Part shown: positions 26,414 through 35,195 of the stretch, piece by piece
Layout of the letters: the number at the start of each line of letters is the position of its first letter
Numbering within the stretch: position 1 is the stretch's first letter
Made by a program: the position numbers and the translations under genes
Assembly: GCF_002530675.1 (NCBI RefSeq)
Contig: NZ_PCMX01000016.1
Location: 34,776 to 98,775, forward strand
Source of the DNA: Flavobacterium columnare NBRC 100251 = ATCC 23463
GTDB taxonomy: Bacteria; Bacteroidota; Bacteroidia; Flavobacteriales; Flavobacteriaceae
Length of the DNA: 64,000 nt
Direction: 5' to 3'
Notes under the pieces: model-generated
Seen by the model: the letters and a program-made list of their open reading frames with translations, nothing else
Told to the model about the DNA's origin: nothing
Databases searched by the model: none

Positions 26414-26545
26414 GCAAAAGTCATATAATATGTAATGGTTTAACAATGAATCATTTATTTTTTTATTAAATATCCTCTGATTTGTTTGATATTCAAATGT
26501 TTGTTAATTGTTTAAAAAAAAAGGCGAGACTCCTAAAATATTCTA

Positions 26546-26553
26546 TACTTTTG
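26546..26553 (+). promoter_or_regulatory. -7 box before xth
   Basis: TACTTTTG fits TAnnTTTG, leaving an 80-base leader before the exonuclease start at 26635. The 254-base gap thus holds divergent promoters. Confidence 0.45.
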
Positions 26554-26634
26554 AAAAAATCAATTATACTATAGCTAATTACATTAATAGTATTTATAAT
26601 CAGTCGTTTAGGTTTAATTTATTAATTCGTTTTG

Positions 26635-27393
26635 ATGAAAGTTATATCATACAACGTAAATGGTATTCGTGCCGCCATTACAAAAGGTTTTTTAGAGTGG
26701 CTACAAGCAGCAAATCCTGATGTTATTTGTTTGCAAGAAATAAAAGCTACTCAAGATCAAATACCCGTGATGGACATTGAATTAGCAGGTTATCCGTATC
26801 AATATTATTTTCCTGCAGAAAAAAAAGGATATAGCGGAGTGGCTATTCTTTCTAAAATAGAACCTAAAAAAGTTGTGTACGGAACGGGTATCGAACACAT
26901 GGATAAGGAAGGACGAAATCTAAGATTGGATTTTGATGATTGTTCTGTTATGAGCCTATATTTACCTTCGGGCACTAATATAGATAGATTAGAACACAAG
27001 TTTATGTATATGGATGATTTTTATAACTATATAAATCAGCTAAAAAAAGAAGTACCCAATCTTATAATTTGTGGTGATTATAATATTTGTCATGAAGCCA
27101 TTGACATACATGATCCGATAAGAAATGCAAAAGTTTCTGGTTTTTTACCTGAAGAACGAGCATGGTTGGATAAATTTATAAAATCAGGATTTATAGATAG
27201 TTTCCGTTTTTTTAATACGGATCCGCATCATTACAGCTGGTGGAGTTATCGTGCCAATGCACGTGCTAATAATAAAGGCTGGCGAATTGATTATTGCTTG
27301 GTGCATGAACCCTTGCAAAATAAAATGAAAAGAGCCTATATTTTGCCAGAAGCGAAACATTCTGATCATTGCCCCGTGTGTGTAGAATTTTAA
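26635..27393 (+). CDS. xth: Exodeoxyribonuclease III
   Basis: The 252-residue AP endonuclease / 3'-exonuclease belongs to the EEP fold. All key motifs are seen: MKVISYNVNGIRAA (Asn), CLQEIKA (metal Glu), CGDYNICH (Asp/Asn), GWRIDYCL and the final SDHCPV (catalytic Asp-His). The ATG at 26635 directly begins the family head, so the TTG one codon earlier is not used. It is followed after 21 bases by an OmpA-family lipoprotein. Confidence 0.95.
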   Translation: MKVISYNVNGIRAAITKGFLEWLQAANPDVICLQEIKATQDQIPVMDIELAGYPYQYYFPAEKKGYSGVAILSKIEPKKVVYGTGIEHMDKEGRNLRLDFDDCSVMSLYLPSGTNIDRLEHKFMYMDDFYNYINQLKKEVPNLIICGDYNICHEAIDIHDPIRNAKVSGFLPEERAWLDKFIKSGFIDSFRFFNTDPHHYSWWSYRANARANNKGWRIDYCLVHEPLQNKMKRAYILPEAKHSDHCPVCVEF

Positions 27394-27414
27394 TAACCCC
27401 AAATGTTTTAAATT

Positions 27415-28383
27415 ATGATAAAAAGAACTTCTATAGGATTACTTTTGTTAGCCTTAAGTACTTCCTCTTGTGTTTCCAAGAAAATATATACTGATTTAGA
27501 AAATAAGTTTGCTGAACTAAAAAAAGAACGCAATGCTTTAGCCGATGAAAATGAGTTACTTAAATCTGGTAAAAGTCAGGCCAATCTAGATTTAGCAAAA
27601 GTAAAGTCTGAACTGGAAAAAATAAAAGCAGAACGTGATAAGTTAGCAGCTGATTATAGTGCTACTTCCAATAATTTGGCTACGCTACAAAATTCGTATA
27701 ATGCTTTAGAAAAAAATAGCGATGATGCTTTGAAAGCAAATATGGACAAAAACCGAGAATTATTAGCACAATTAGAAGCAAAAGAAAAAGCCCTTGCTGC
27801 TGAAAAAGCCCGTTTGGATAAATTAAGTAAAGAATTTAAGGATCGTTCAGATCGTGTAACAGAACTTGAAAATTTAGTAGCAGCTAAAGAAGCTTCTATG
27901 AAAAAATTAAGAGAAACATTAGCTAAATCTTTAAAAGCTTTTGAAGGTAAAGGACTCGTGATTCATCAAAAAGACGGAAAAGTCTATGTTTCTATGGAAA
28001 ATAAATTATTATTTGAATCAGGAAGCTGGACAGTAGGAACAGACGGTAAAAAAGCAGTTGATTTAGTCTCAAAAGTTTTAGCTGATAATCCAGATATTTC
28101 AATCTTAATAGAAGGACATACTGATAATGATAAAATAACAGGAACATTAGGAGGAGGAGTTGAAAACAACTGGGATTTATCTACCAAACGCGCTACAGCT
28201 ATCGTAAATTTATTATCGGCTAATCCAAAGATTAAAAAAGAAAACTTAACAGCTGCTGGACGTAGTGAATACAGTCCATTAGTGTCAAATGAATCGACAG
28301 AGGGTAAAGCTAAAAATCGTCGTATTGAAATCATCTTGACTCCTAAGTTAGATGAGTTGACAAAAGCATTAGACGAGTTGTAA
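27415..28383 (+). CDS. OmpA-family lipoprotein with coiled coil
   Basis: The 322-residue protein has a lipoprotein signal ending in a Cys near residue 19 (STSSCVSKK), a long coiled coil (about 28-170, rich in K, E, A and L) and a C-terminal OmpA-like peptidoglycan-binding domain (about 190-315). The latter shows ILIEGHTDNDKI, LSTKRATAIVNLL, LTAAGRSEYSPL and KAKNRRIEIIL. The layout suits a tether linking the outer membrane to peptidoglycan. Confidence 0.92.
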   Translation: MIKRTSIGLLLLALSTSSCVSKKIYTDLENKFAELKKERNALADENELLKSGKSQANLDLAKVKSELEKIKAERDKLAADYSATSNNLATLQNSYNALEKNSDDALKANMDKNRELLAQLEAKEKALAAEKARLDKLSKEFKDRSDRVTELENLVAAKEASMKKLRETLAKSLKAFEGKGLVIHQKDGKVYVSMENKLLFESGSWTVGTDGKKAVDLVSKVLADNPDISILIEGHTDNDKITGTLGGGVENNWDLSTKRATAIVNLLSANPKIKKENLTAAGRSEYSPLVSNESTEGKAKNRRIEIILTPKLDELTKALDEL

Positions 28384-28397
28384 CTAAAACTTTGAAT

Positions 28398-28429
28398 AAA
28401 GGTTATTTTTATTAAAAAGATAACCTTTT
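28398..28429 (+). terminator. Terminator after OmpA-family gene
   Basis: AAAGGTTAT (28398-28406) pairs with ATAACCTTT (28420-28428), extended by T/A pairs in the loop, with T's at the 3' edge, 14 bases after the stop. Confidence 0.7.
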
Positions 28430-28477
28430 AAATTTTATAACACACCTTTTAGGTTAAATAAATTAAAAATTTCATAG

Positions 28478-29512
28478 ATGAAATATATCAAATTGCCTCA
28501 CACTGAATTAGAAGTGAGTGATATTTGTTTAGGAACAATGACTTTTGGGAATCAAAATTCAGAATCAGAGGCACATATTCAAATGGATTATGCTTTTGAA
28601 AGAGGAATTAATTTTTTTGATACTGCCGAAATGTACCCAATAGGAGGAAATGCACAGCTATTTGGCAATACAGAACGTTATATTGGAAGTTGGTTCAAAA
28701 AAAAAGGGAAGCGTGATCAAGTTATTTTAGCAACCAAGATTGCAGGGCCTAACAGAGGGTTAGATTATATTCGTCAACCATTAGATTTTTCAAAAAAAAG
28801 TTTGCATGAAGCAGTTGATTTAAGCTTAAAAAATTTGCAAACAGATTATATAGACCTTTACCAAATGCACTGGCCAGAAAGAGTTATGAATATGTTTGGT
28901 AAAAGAGGTATGACCGAAATTGATGACCAATGGAAAGACTCTATTTTTGAGATATTAACCATTTTTGATGGTTTGATAAAAGAGGGAAAAATTAGAAGCA
29001 TAGGTGTTTCTAATGAAAACCCTTGGGGAGTTATGCGTTATCTTATAGAAGCAGAAAAACATAATTTGCCTAGAATAGCCAGTATACAAAATCCTTATTC
29101 CTTATTAAATAGACTTTTTGAAGTAGGACTTTCAGAAATTTGTATGCGTGAAAATTTAGCTTTACTAGCTTATTCACCATTAGCCTTTGGATTCCTTACA
29201 GGTAAATATTTAGATGGGACTCCTGCCGATTCAAGGATGGGAAAATTTCCTAACTTTATTCGTTATACTAACGAAAACTGTTATAAGGTAACCCCTAAAT
29301 ACCAAGAATTGGCCCATAGCTTAGGACTTACTTTAACAGAGTTATCTATAGCCTTTGTACATCATCAACCTTTTGTAACTTCTACCATAATAGGAGCAAC
29401 TTCATTAGATCAATTAGAAGAGAATATCAATGCTTTTGAGGTTCGACTTACTGATGAGGTAATAAAAGAGGTTAATAAAATACAAGAATTACATCCTAAT
29501 CCAGCACCATAA
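28478..29512 (+). CDS. Aldo/keto reductase (Tas-like)
   Basis: The 344-residue NADPH-dependent oxidoreductase has a TIM-barrel pattern with the catalytic tetrad visible: Asp in FFDTAEMY (with Tyr), Lys in ILATKIAG and His in LYQMHWPE. The NADPH end is represented by STIIGATSLDQLEEN. Its length and the long insertion (KRGMTEIDDQWKDS) resemble E. coli Tas. It is monocistronic. The physiological substrate is unknown. Confidence 0.9.
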   Translation: MKYIKLPHTELEVSDICLGTMTFGNQNSESEAHIQMDYAFERGINFFDTAEMYPIGGNAQLFGNTERYIGSWFKKKGKRDQVILATKIAGPNRGLDYIRQPLDFSKKSLHEAVDLSLKNLQTDYIDLYQMHWPERVMNMFGKRGMTEIDDQWKDSIFEILTIFDGLIKEGKIRSIGVSNENPWGVMRYLIEAEKHNLPRIASIQNPYSLLNRLFEVGLSEICMRENLALLAYSPLAFGFLTGKYLDGTPADSRMGKFPNFIRYTNENCYKVTPKYQELAHSLGLTLTELSIAFVHHQPFVTSTIIGATSLDQLEENINAFEVRLTDEVIKEVNKIQELHPNPAP

Positions 29513-29531
29513 AAAGGGTGTATAAATCATT

Positions 29532-29627
29532 AAGGCTATCCCAAAAAAGTATTTAAAGTATCAATTAAAAAAGATTTATTCTATTTTTTTGACTCAATAA
29601 AAGCGTTATAGTATTTGGGATAGCCTT
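29532..29627. repeat. Inverted repeat / bidirectional terminator (GGCTATCCC type)
   Basis: AAGGCTATCCCAAA (29532-29545) and TTTGGGATAGCCTT (29614-29627) are perfect 14-base complements about 68 bases apart, followed by T's. It lies between convergent genes. The arm resembles the GAGGCTGTCCAAAAAGT arm at 60199-60291, so the two are probably one repeat family doing terminator duty. Confidence 0.75.
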
Positions 29628-29636
29628 TTTACAAAA

Positions 29637-31259
29637 TTATAAATTACTTATTATCTTATCTTTAGGATATTTAACAATATAACGTATTCGTATTTTTTGA
29701 ATTTCGTTAGGTTTTAATTGAAGATCCCATGTTAAAATTCCTGTTTCTGGATTTACTTTTGCTCCATTTTTTTCTGTAAGTTCAATTTCTATTTCTTTGT
29801 CAGTTGAAAGAGGGTATTGATCTTTTAGAAGCATGTAAATAGTTTCTTTTTTATTGTTTTTAATGACAATATCATAGGTAAATGTTTGTTCTTTTTTAGA
29901 AGATAAAAAGCGTACACCTGATAGATCCATTACTTTTTCTCTTTTAATAGATACCTTTTTGTCTCGTCCCATACTTAGGTTAAGTGTATCTGATGTTTGA
30001 TTCGGATTAATAAAAGTTTTTCCGACATATAAACCTTCGAAAATAATATTTGCCTCGCCTGCTAACAGGTTGTATTTTGTATAATCTTTTATTTCAGCCA
30101 TTAAAAAGGCTTCTTTTTCTATTTTTGGTGCAGCATAGTATTTAAACGAAGCAGGTATTTTAAAATCTTTTAGCGAAACACTATGAGCTTTACCATTAGA
30201 TAAAATGTCATACGGAATGTCTATTTCAAAAGAAGTCTGTAATTGATTTTCTACAATATTTGTGTAATTGCTTATAGAAGAAGGAGCGGCTAGAGCTGAT
30301 TCCGCTTCTATTGTATTTATTTGCCCCCCAGCTACTCGACTTTGTAATTGATTCATGACTCCTTTTTTTTGTTGGGATCCATAACTAGGATATCCATAGG
30401 TAAGAAACCAGCTATTTAGGATCGGAGCCTGATTATTTTGATTGGGATTTCCAGAAGATAATGTGAGTTTTATTTTTTTCCAATCAAGTCCAGTACTTTG
30501 ATAAACTTGTGCTTTGTAAATCAAGTTAATATTATCTTTTATATTTTCTGTACGAAGATCATAAAAAGGAATCCAACTAGCATTGGGTGTTATATATGAA
30601 ATTTCTAGAGGAATATTTCCCGCTGAAGTATTCATAAGTTGTAAAACCAATTTACCTGTTGTGGTTTTTTCGTTTTTTAAATTGTTGGTTTCAAGTTTAG
30701 TATTCAAATGATTCAATCGTTCGAGTAACTTTTTTTCTCTTTCTTCAAGAATATTAATGGTGTTACTAGTTTCGGTTCGTTTTAATTTGTAATACTCAAC
30801 CATTTTGGAAAGTTCTAGAACACTCAAACCTGAATTTTGACCAAAAACTTGTTGGTTTTTATCTAAAAGCTCAATTGTTTTTTGTTCTGAAACTCGAATA
30901 TTTGTTACTTTATTTAGTTCTTTTTTGAGTAATGAGATACTATCTTTTACTCTTTTTATTTCAGGAGAACTTTCGTTTGTATCGTACTCCGAAATATAAT
31001 CATTAGTAAATTGTATAGATAGAATAGTAACGTGAGATGGGGTGCTTATTTGAATTGAATTTTCATTTAAATAATTCGCTACGTTTTTAACCACGACCTC
31101 ATGAGTACCATTGGTTAAAGGAATATTAGCTTGTTGTATTATTTCAGCTGAATTGAAATAAACCGTTGCTTCTTTTGTTTTTGCTTGGGTAAAAATAGGA
31201 TTTTGTGCCCAAGCAAAAACAGAGGTCAATAAAATGAATTTTATAAGAATCTTTTGCAT
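29637..31259 (-). CDS. DUF4139 / mucoidy-inhibitor-like protein
   Basis: The 540-residue protein has a signal peptide (about 1-18), a beta-rich N-terminal domain with TKEATVYFNSAEI, a coiled coil around 90-185, and a long C-terminal beta domain of the DUF4139 type (LEISYITPNASWIPFYDLRTE, then a Ser/Gly-rich loop and 'TGILTWDLQLKPNEIQKIRIRY'). This is the 'MuiA' family layout. It is secreted or periplasmic; the function is not known. It is the last gene of the leftward run from panC. Confidence 0.88.
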   Translation of the reverse strand: MQKILIKFILLTSVFAWAQNPIFTQAKTKEATVYFNSAEIIQQANIPLTNGTHEVVVKNVANYLNENSIQISTPSHVTILSIQFTNDYISEYDTNESSPEIKRVKDSISLLKKELNKVTNIRVSEQKTIELLDKNQQVFGQNSGLSVLELSKMVEYYKLKRTETSNTINILEEREKKLLERLNHLNTKLETNNLKNEKTTTGKLVLQLMNTSAGNIPLEISYITPNASWIPFYDLRTENIKDNINLIYKAQVYQSTGLDWKKIKLTLSSGNPNQNNQAPILNSWFLTYGYPSYGSQQKKGVMNQLQSRVAGGQINTIEAESALAAPSSISNYTNIVENQLQTSFEIDIPYDILSNGKAHSVSLKDFKIPASFKYYAAPKIEKEAFLMAEIKDYTKYNLLAGEANIIFEGLYVGKTFINPNQTSDTLNLSMGRDKKVSIKREKVMDLSGVRFLSSKKEQTFTYDIVIKNNKKETIYMLLKDQYPLSTDKEIEIELTEKNGAKVNPETGILTWDLQLKPNEIQKIRIRYIVKYPKDKIISNL

Positions 31260-31324
31260 AATATGAAAGTTTATACTTTATAAGAGTACAATTTAGTGCA
31301 AAAGCTTGAAAATTAAATAAAAAA

Positions 31325-33292
31325 CTATTGAAAAATCTTTTTTTCAATAATTGTCAAACTATCCAAACGAGTTGTGTCTTTTGGTATTTTAATACGTAAT
31401 AAATTTCTTGCTTTTCCTGATATATATATAGGAACGGATTGCCCAATGGTATCATCAGGAGTGATTAAACCTCTTTTTAACATTAGATTTTTTATGAATC
31501 TTTGATGTTTTTCAGTACCTGATTTTTGTTTTCCCATTTCATTAAATTGATACATAAACTTTTTAGGTTTAGGAACTATAGAAGCTAGAAACAAACACTC
31601 GTTTAAGCTTAACTGTTGCGGCTTTTTCTGAAAATAAAATTCGGCTGCCTCACTTACTCCATAAATATTAGGTCCCCATTCTATGATATTAAAATAGACT
31701 TCTAGCATTCTTTGTTTAGAAGTAATTTGATTGTTCTCTAAAATATAAACTAATAATATTTCTTCTAATTTTCGAGATAATGTTTTTTCGCGAGTTAAAA
31801 AAACATTTTTTACTAATTGCATACTTATCGTACTGGCACCTCTTGCAAAACGTTTAGTACGTATATTCTTAGTAATAGATTGTTTAAAAGCTTCAGTAAT
31901 AAATCCTCGGTGTCTAAAAAAAGAGGGATCTTCACTTGTTAAGACAGCATTTTTTAGATAAGAAGGAATAGAATCAAAAGGGGTGTAGTGAGGATTCGTA
32001 TTCCCTATCCAAATGGGGCGTTGAGGGACTCCATTTTCAATCGCTCTGTATTCAAATTCAGAATTTAATTTTTCTAAATTAGCCTGTCCATACTTTAGAA
32101 TTTGCAGGTTGTTTTTATTTAATTTACTATCAAAAATTAATTGATGTGGTTTATTACTATTTACTTGAAAGTTTAAATGATAATCAAAGTCACCATGGGC
32201 TTGCATTCCTTCAAAATGGCTAAATAGACCAGTAGGTAGTGAGGTGATAAAGTCTTGGGCTTTGATTTTTTCTAAATCTAATTTGAGTTTATAAAGTGTA
32301 TCTTCGGCTGTATTGTACTCTAAATAAGGCTTTACCTTTATTTTATTAAGTCTGGCTAACGAGTTTTGACTGAGTGAAATAAAATTACTTCCTAATACAA
32401 ATTGATAATCAAACTCAGCTTCTTTAACAACTACATCTTTAGAGGCTATTTTAGGATGATTAATGGTTAGGTTGTTTATAGAGGCTAATCCATTAATGGT
32501 TAATTCTCCAAAATTCATATCAATTTGATCCACTTTTAATCGAATTTTATCAAAACCTGTTTTGACTCCCCACTTTTCCTGTAAATAAGGAAGTGTTATT
32601 TGAGTTGTATCGGCTGATTGAATTAATAAATCCATTTGTTTTTTGCGAGCATTAGCATATCCTTGTAGATTCCATTTTTGAGAAAAATGATCTGTTGTAA
32701 TTTGTATTTGAGTGTTTAGTTTTTCACCTTCTAAAGAAAGATCCTGCATTTGAAAAGTTAGCTTTTTATCCATATCTTGTATGCGAAGGGCTAAATTTTG
32801 TAAACGCATTTGAGTAGGGATAAGATTTAGTATTTTGGTTAAAATACGATTAGCAAGTTGTGCATAATTTCGCTTTCCAGTATTTGTTTCTTCCGATTTG
32901 TCTTTTTTTAGAAAGGCACTAAAATTGGTTCCTTTTTCGTTTTTTACTAACTGAATAAAACCTTTTTCAATTTTTAAATTTTGGAGTTGTAAATCTCCTG
33001 TGATAATTTTAAAAAGACTGATTTCCGTTTCAATCTTTTTAACAGATACTAAAGTGTCTTTATTCAAAGGAAGTATTTGAATATCTTCTAAGATAACGCT
33101 AGAGGTACCTGTAAAAGAAGCTTTACCTATTTGAAAAGTTGTTTCATAATCCGTTTTGAGTTTGTTTTGAGTTTTTAGAATAGCTTGTTCTAATAAGGTA
33201 TCACGGAAAAAATACAGGATTCCTATGAACAGGATAAGTAGAACAGGTAATATTTTAATAAATAAAAATAGCCATTGTTTTTTTGTTTTCAT
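31325..33292 (-). CDS. MtgA-type transglycosylase with AsmA-like N-terminal region
   Basis: The 655-residue protein has one N-terminal membrane segment (about 8-29) and a beta-rich region of about 390 residues reminiscent of AsmA/DUF748 (LKIEKGFIQLVKNEKG, LSLEGEKLNTQI). A GT51 domain sits at about 430-620. Its motifs are EDPSFFRHRG (catalytic Glu454), GASTISMQLVKN, RKLEEILLVYILE and LEVYFNIIEWG with YGVSEAAEFYF. No penicillin-binding domain follows. It should polymerise glycan strands from lipid II at the inner membrane; the extension may guide it in the periplasm. It follows the HEMIH gene by 8 bases. Confidence 0.85.
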   Translation of the reverse strand: MKTKKQWLFLFIKILPVLLILFIGILYFFRDTLLEQAILKTQNKLKTDYETTFQIGKASFTGTSSVILEDIQILPLNKDTLVSVKKIETEISLFKIITGDLQLQNLKIEKGFIQLVKNEKGTNFSAFLKKDKSEETNTGKRNYAQLANRILTKILNLIPTQMRLQNLALRIQDMDKKLTFQMQDLSLEGEKLNTQIQITTDHFSQKWNLQGYANARKKQMDLLIQSADTTQITLPYLQEKWGVKTGFDKIRLKVDQIDMNFGELTINGLASINNLTINHPKIASKDVVVKEAEFDYQFVLGSNFISLSQNSLARLNKIKVKPYLEYNTAEDTLYKLKLDLEKIKAQDFITSLPTGLFSHFEGMQAHGDFDYHLNFQVNSNKPHQLIFDSKLNKNNLQILKYGQANLEKLNSEFEYRAIENGVPQRPIWIGNTNPHYTPFDSIPSYLKNAVLTSEDPSFFRHRGFITEAFKQSITKNIRTKRFARGASTISMQLVKNVFLTREKTLSRKLEEILLVYILENNQITSKQRMLEVYFNIIEWGPNIYGVSEAAEFYFQKKPQQLSLNECLFLASIVPKPKKFMYQFNEMGKQKSGTEKHQRFIKNLMLKRGLITPDDTIGQSVPIYISGKARNLLRIKIPKDTTRLDSLTIIEKKIFQ

Positions 33293-33300
33293 AAATCAAG

Positions 33301-33816
33301 TTATTGGGGTAATGAAGCTATAAAATTTTCTATTTCTTTTTTTTGTGCTGCATATTTTTTTTGAAGAGAGCCTTCTTTTTCCATACGGTTATAATATTCT
33401 ATTGCTTTGTTGGCAAAAAAAAGTTGTTGGTTGTTTGCTGGACTGGGTATTTGGGGGTAGGTTTTGTGAAAAATCATTTCATAATAGGCTTGCCATTCTC
33501 TTTCGTTTTTATCCCAGACTAAGTTATGGGGTGCTTTTTGCCCTACATGTATCATTTCATGTGTTATCAGATTGAGCATAAGTTTGAATTCAAATTCAAA
33601 AGTATTTTCAGGAATGCGTATTTTTTGAGGTTTTCCAAATTCACCTTCTGTTGTCATTAATATAAATTTAGGAGCTGCTTTCTCTCTGAGCTCAAATCCT
33701 CCAAAATTAGGATGTATAATATCAAATGTTTTAATAACGTATTCGGCAGCAGCTATAGTTTCGCCTAATTCATGATAAGTTTGTACAGTTTGGAGGATTT
33801 CACTCAATGATTTCAT
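33301..33816 (-). CDS. Small protein with HEMIH zinc-protease motif
   Basis: The 171-residue protein shows LITHEMIHVGQ (HExxH at residues 86-90) and, 15 residues on, NEREWQAYYE (about 104-113), whose Glu could be the third zinc ligand as in gluzincins. There is no signal peptide, so it is probably cytoplasmic. I do not recognise a named family. It lies between radA (11 bases) and the transglycosylase (8 bases), so it is part of that unit. Activity is inferred from the motif only. Confidence 0.72.
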   Translation of the reverse strand: MKSLSEILQTVQTYHELGETIAAAEYVIKTFDIIHPNFGGFELREKAAPKFILMTTEGEFGKPQKIRIPENTFEFEFKLMLNLITHEMIHVGQKAPHNLVWDKNEREWQAYYEMIFHKTYPQIPSPANNQQLFFANKAIEYYNRMEKEGSLQKKYAAQKKEIENFIASLPQ

Positions 33817-33827
33817 AGGTTTTTTGT

Positions 33828-35189
33828 TTATCCAAATAATTCACTGATTACATCTTCAATTTTGGCAACTAGTTTTACTGTTATTTGATGATTTTTCAAT
33901 GATATTTTGCTATATTTAGATACAAATATGGTTGAAAAACCAAGTTTTTCCGCTTCTTGTATTCGTTGATCAATTCTATTAACGGGGCGTATTTCTCCTG
34001 ATAATCCTACTTCGCCTGCAAAACACATATCTTTTCCTACGGGAATATCTTCGTTAGAAGAAAGTATGGCGGCTACAACTGCTAGGTCAATGGCTGGATC
34101 ATCTACTGTAATCCCGCCTGTAATATTTAAAAAAACGTCTTTAGACCCTAATCGGAAGCCTGCTCTTTTTTCTAAAACAGCAAGTATCATATTGAGTCTT
34201 TTGGCATTATAACCCGTAGTGCTTCTTTGAGGTGTTCCATATACGGCTGTAGAAACGAGTGCTTGTATTTCAATCATTAGAGGGCGCATACCTTCCATGG
34301 TTGTGGCTATAGCGGTGCCTGATAATTCTTCATCCTTATGAGATATTAGTATTTCAGAAGGATTACTAACCTCTCTAAGTCCTGATCCAAGCATTTCATA
34401 AATACCCAATTCGGATGTAGAACCAAAACGGTTTTTGAGCGATCGTAAAATGCGATAAATATGATTTCGATCTCCTTCAAACTGCAATACGGTATCTACC
34501 ATGTGTTCTAAGATCTTTGGTCCTGCAATGGTGCCATCCTTTGTTATATGACCAATTAGAATGACAGGGGTATTGGTTTCTTTAGCAAATTTAATAAGCT
34601 CTGCCGTACATTCTTTAATTTGAGAAATACTGCCTGCTGAGGATTCTATATAATCCGTTTGTAAAGTTTGTATGGAATCTATTATAACCACATCGGGTTC
34701 AATCGTTTCAATTTGTCTAAAAATGTTTTGAGTTTTGGTTTCTGTTAATATATAACAGTTATCATTTTTGGTAGTAATTCGTTCTGCTCGCATTTTTATT
34801 TGTTTCTGGCTTTCTTCACCTGAAACATATAGCGTTTTATAAGGTAACTTAAGAGATATTTGAAGCAATAAAGTACTCTTTCCAATGCCAGGTTCACCTC
34901 CTAATAAGGTTAGTGAACCTGGAACTAATCCGCCACCTAAAACGCGGTTTAATTCTCCATCAGTTGTGTTCATTCGGATTTCTTCCGTAGAATTAATTTC
35001 ATGAACTAAAAGGGGCTTTGGAGCTCTTTTATGAGTAGGAGACTCGGTTTTCCAAGTCACTTTTTCTTCTTTTTGAACTATTTCTTCAACTAGAGTATTC
35101 CATTCTTTACAAGAGGTACACTGTCCTTGCCATTTAGCAAACTGACTGCCGCAGCTTTGACAAAAAAAAGAGGTTTTTATTTTGGCCAT
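33828..35189 (-). CDS. radA: DNA repair protein RadA
   Basis: The 453-residue protein has every RadA feature: an N-terminal C4 zinc finger (CQSCGS...CTSCKEW), the Walker A motif GEPGIGKST, the RadA signature LKNRFGS, and a C-terminal Lon-like domain (GGITVDDPAIDLAVVAAILSS...GEVGLSGEIRPV). It is a RecA-like motor that drives branch migration during recombination. It starts 6 bases after the esterase-like gene. Confidence 0.96.
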   Translation of the reverse strand: MAKIKTSFFCQSCGSQFAKWQGQCTSCKEWNTLVEEIVQKEEKVTWKTESPTHKRAPKPLLVHEINSTEEIRMNTTDGELNRVLGGGLVPGSLTLLGGEPGIGKSTLLLQISLKLPYKTLYVSGEESQKQIKMRAERITTKNDNCYILTETKTQNIFRQIETIEPDVVIIDSIQTLQTDYIESSAGSISQIKECTAELIKFAKETNTPVILIGHITKDGTIAGPKILEHMVDTVLQFEGDRNHIYRILRSLKNRFGSTSELGIYEMLGSGLREVSNPSEILISHKDEELSGTAIATTMEGMRPLMIEIQALVSTAVYGTPQRSTTGYNAKRLNMILAVLEKRAGFRLGSKDVFLNITGGITVDDPAIDLAVVAAILSSNEDIPVGKDMCFAGEVGLSGEIRPVNRIDQRIQEAEKLGFSTIFVSKYSKISLKNHQITVKLVAKIEDVISELFG

Positions 35190-35195
35190 TGGGTA

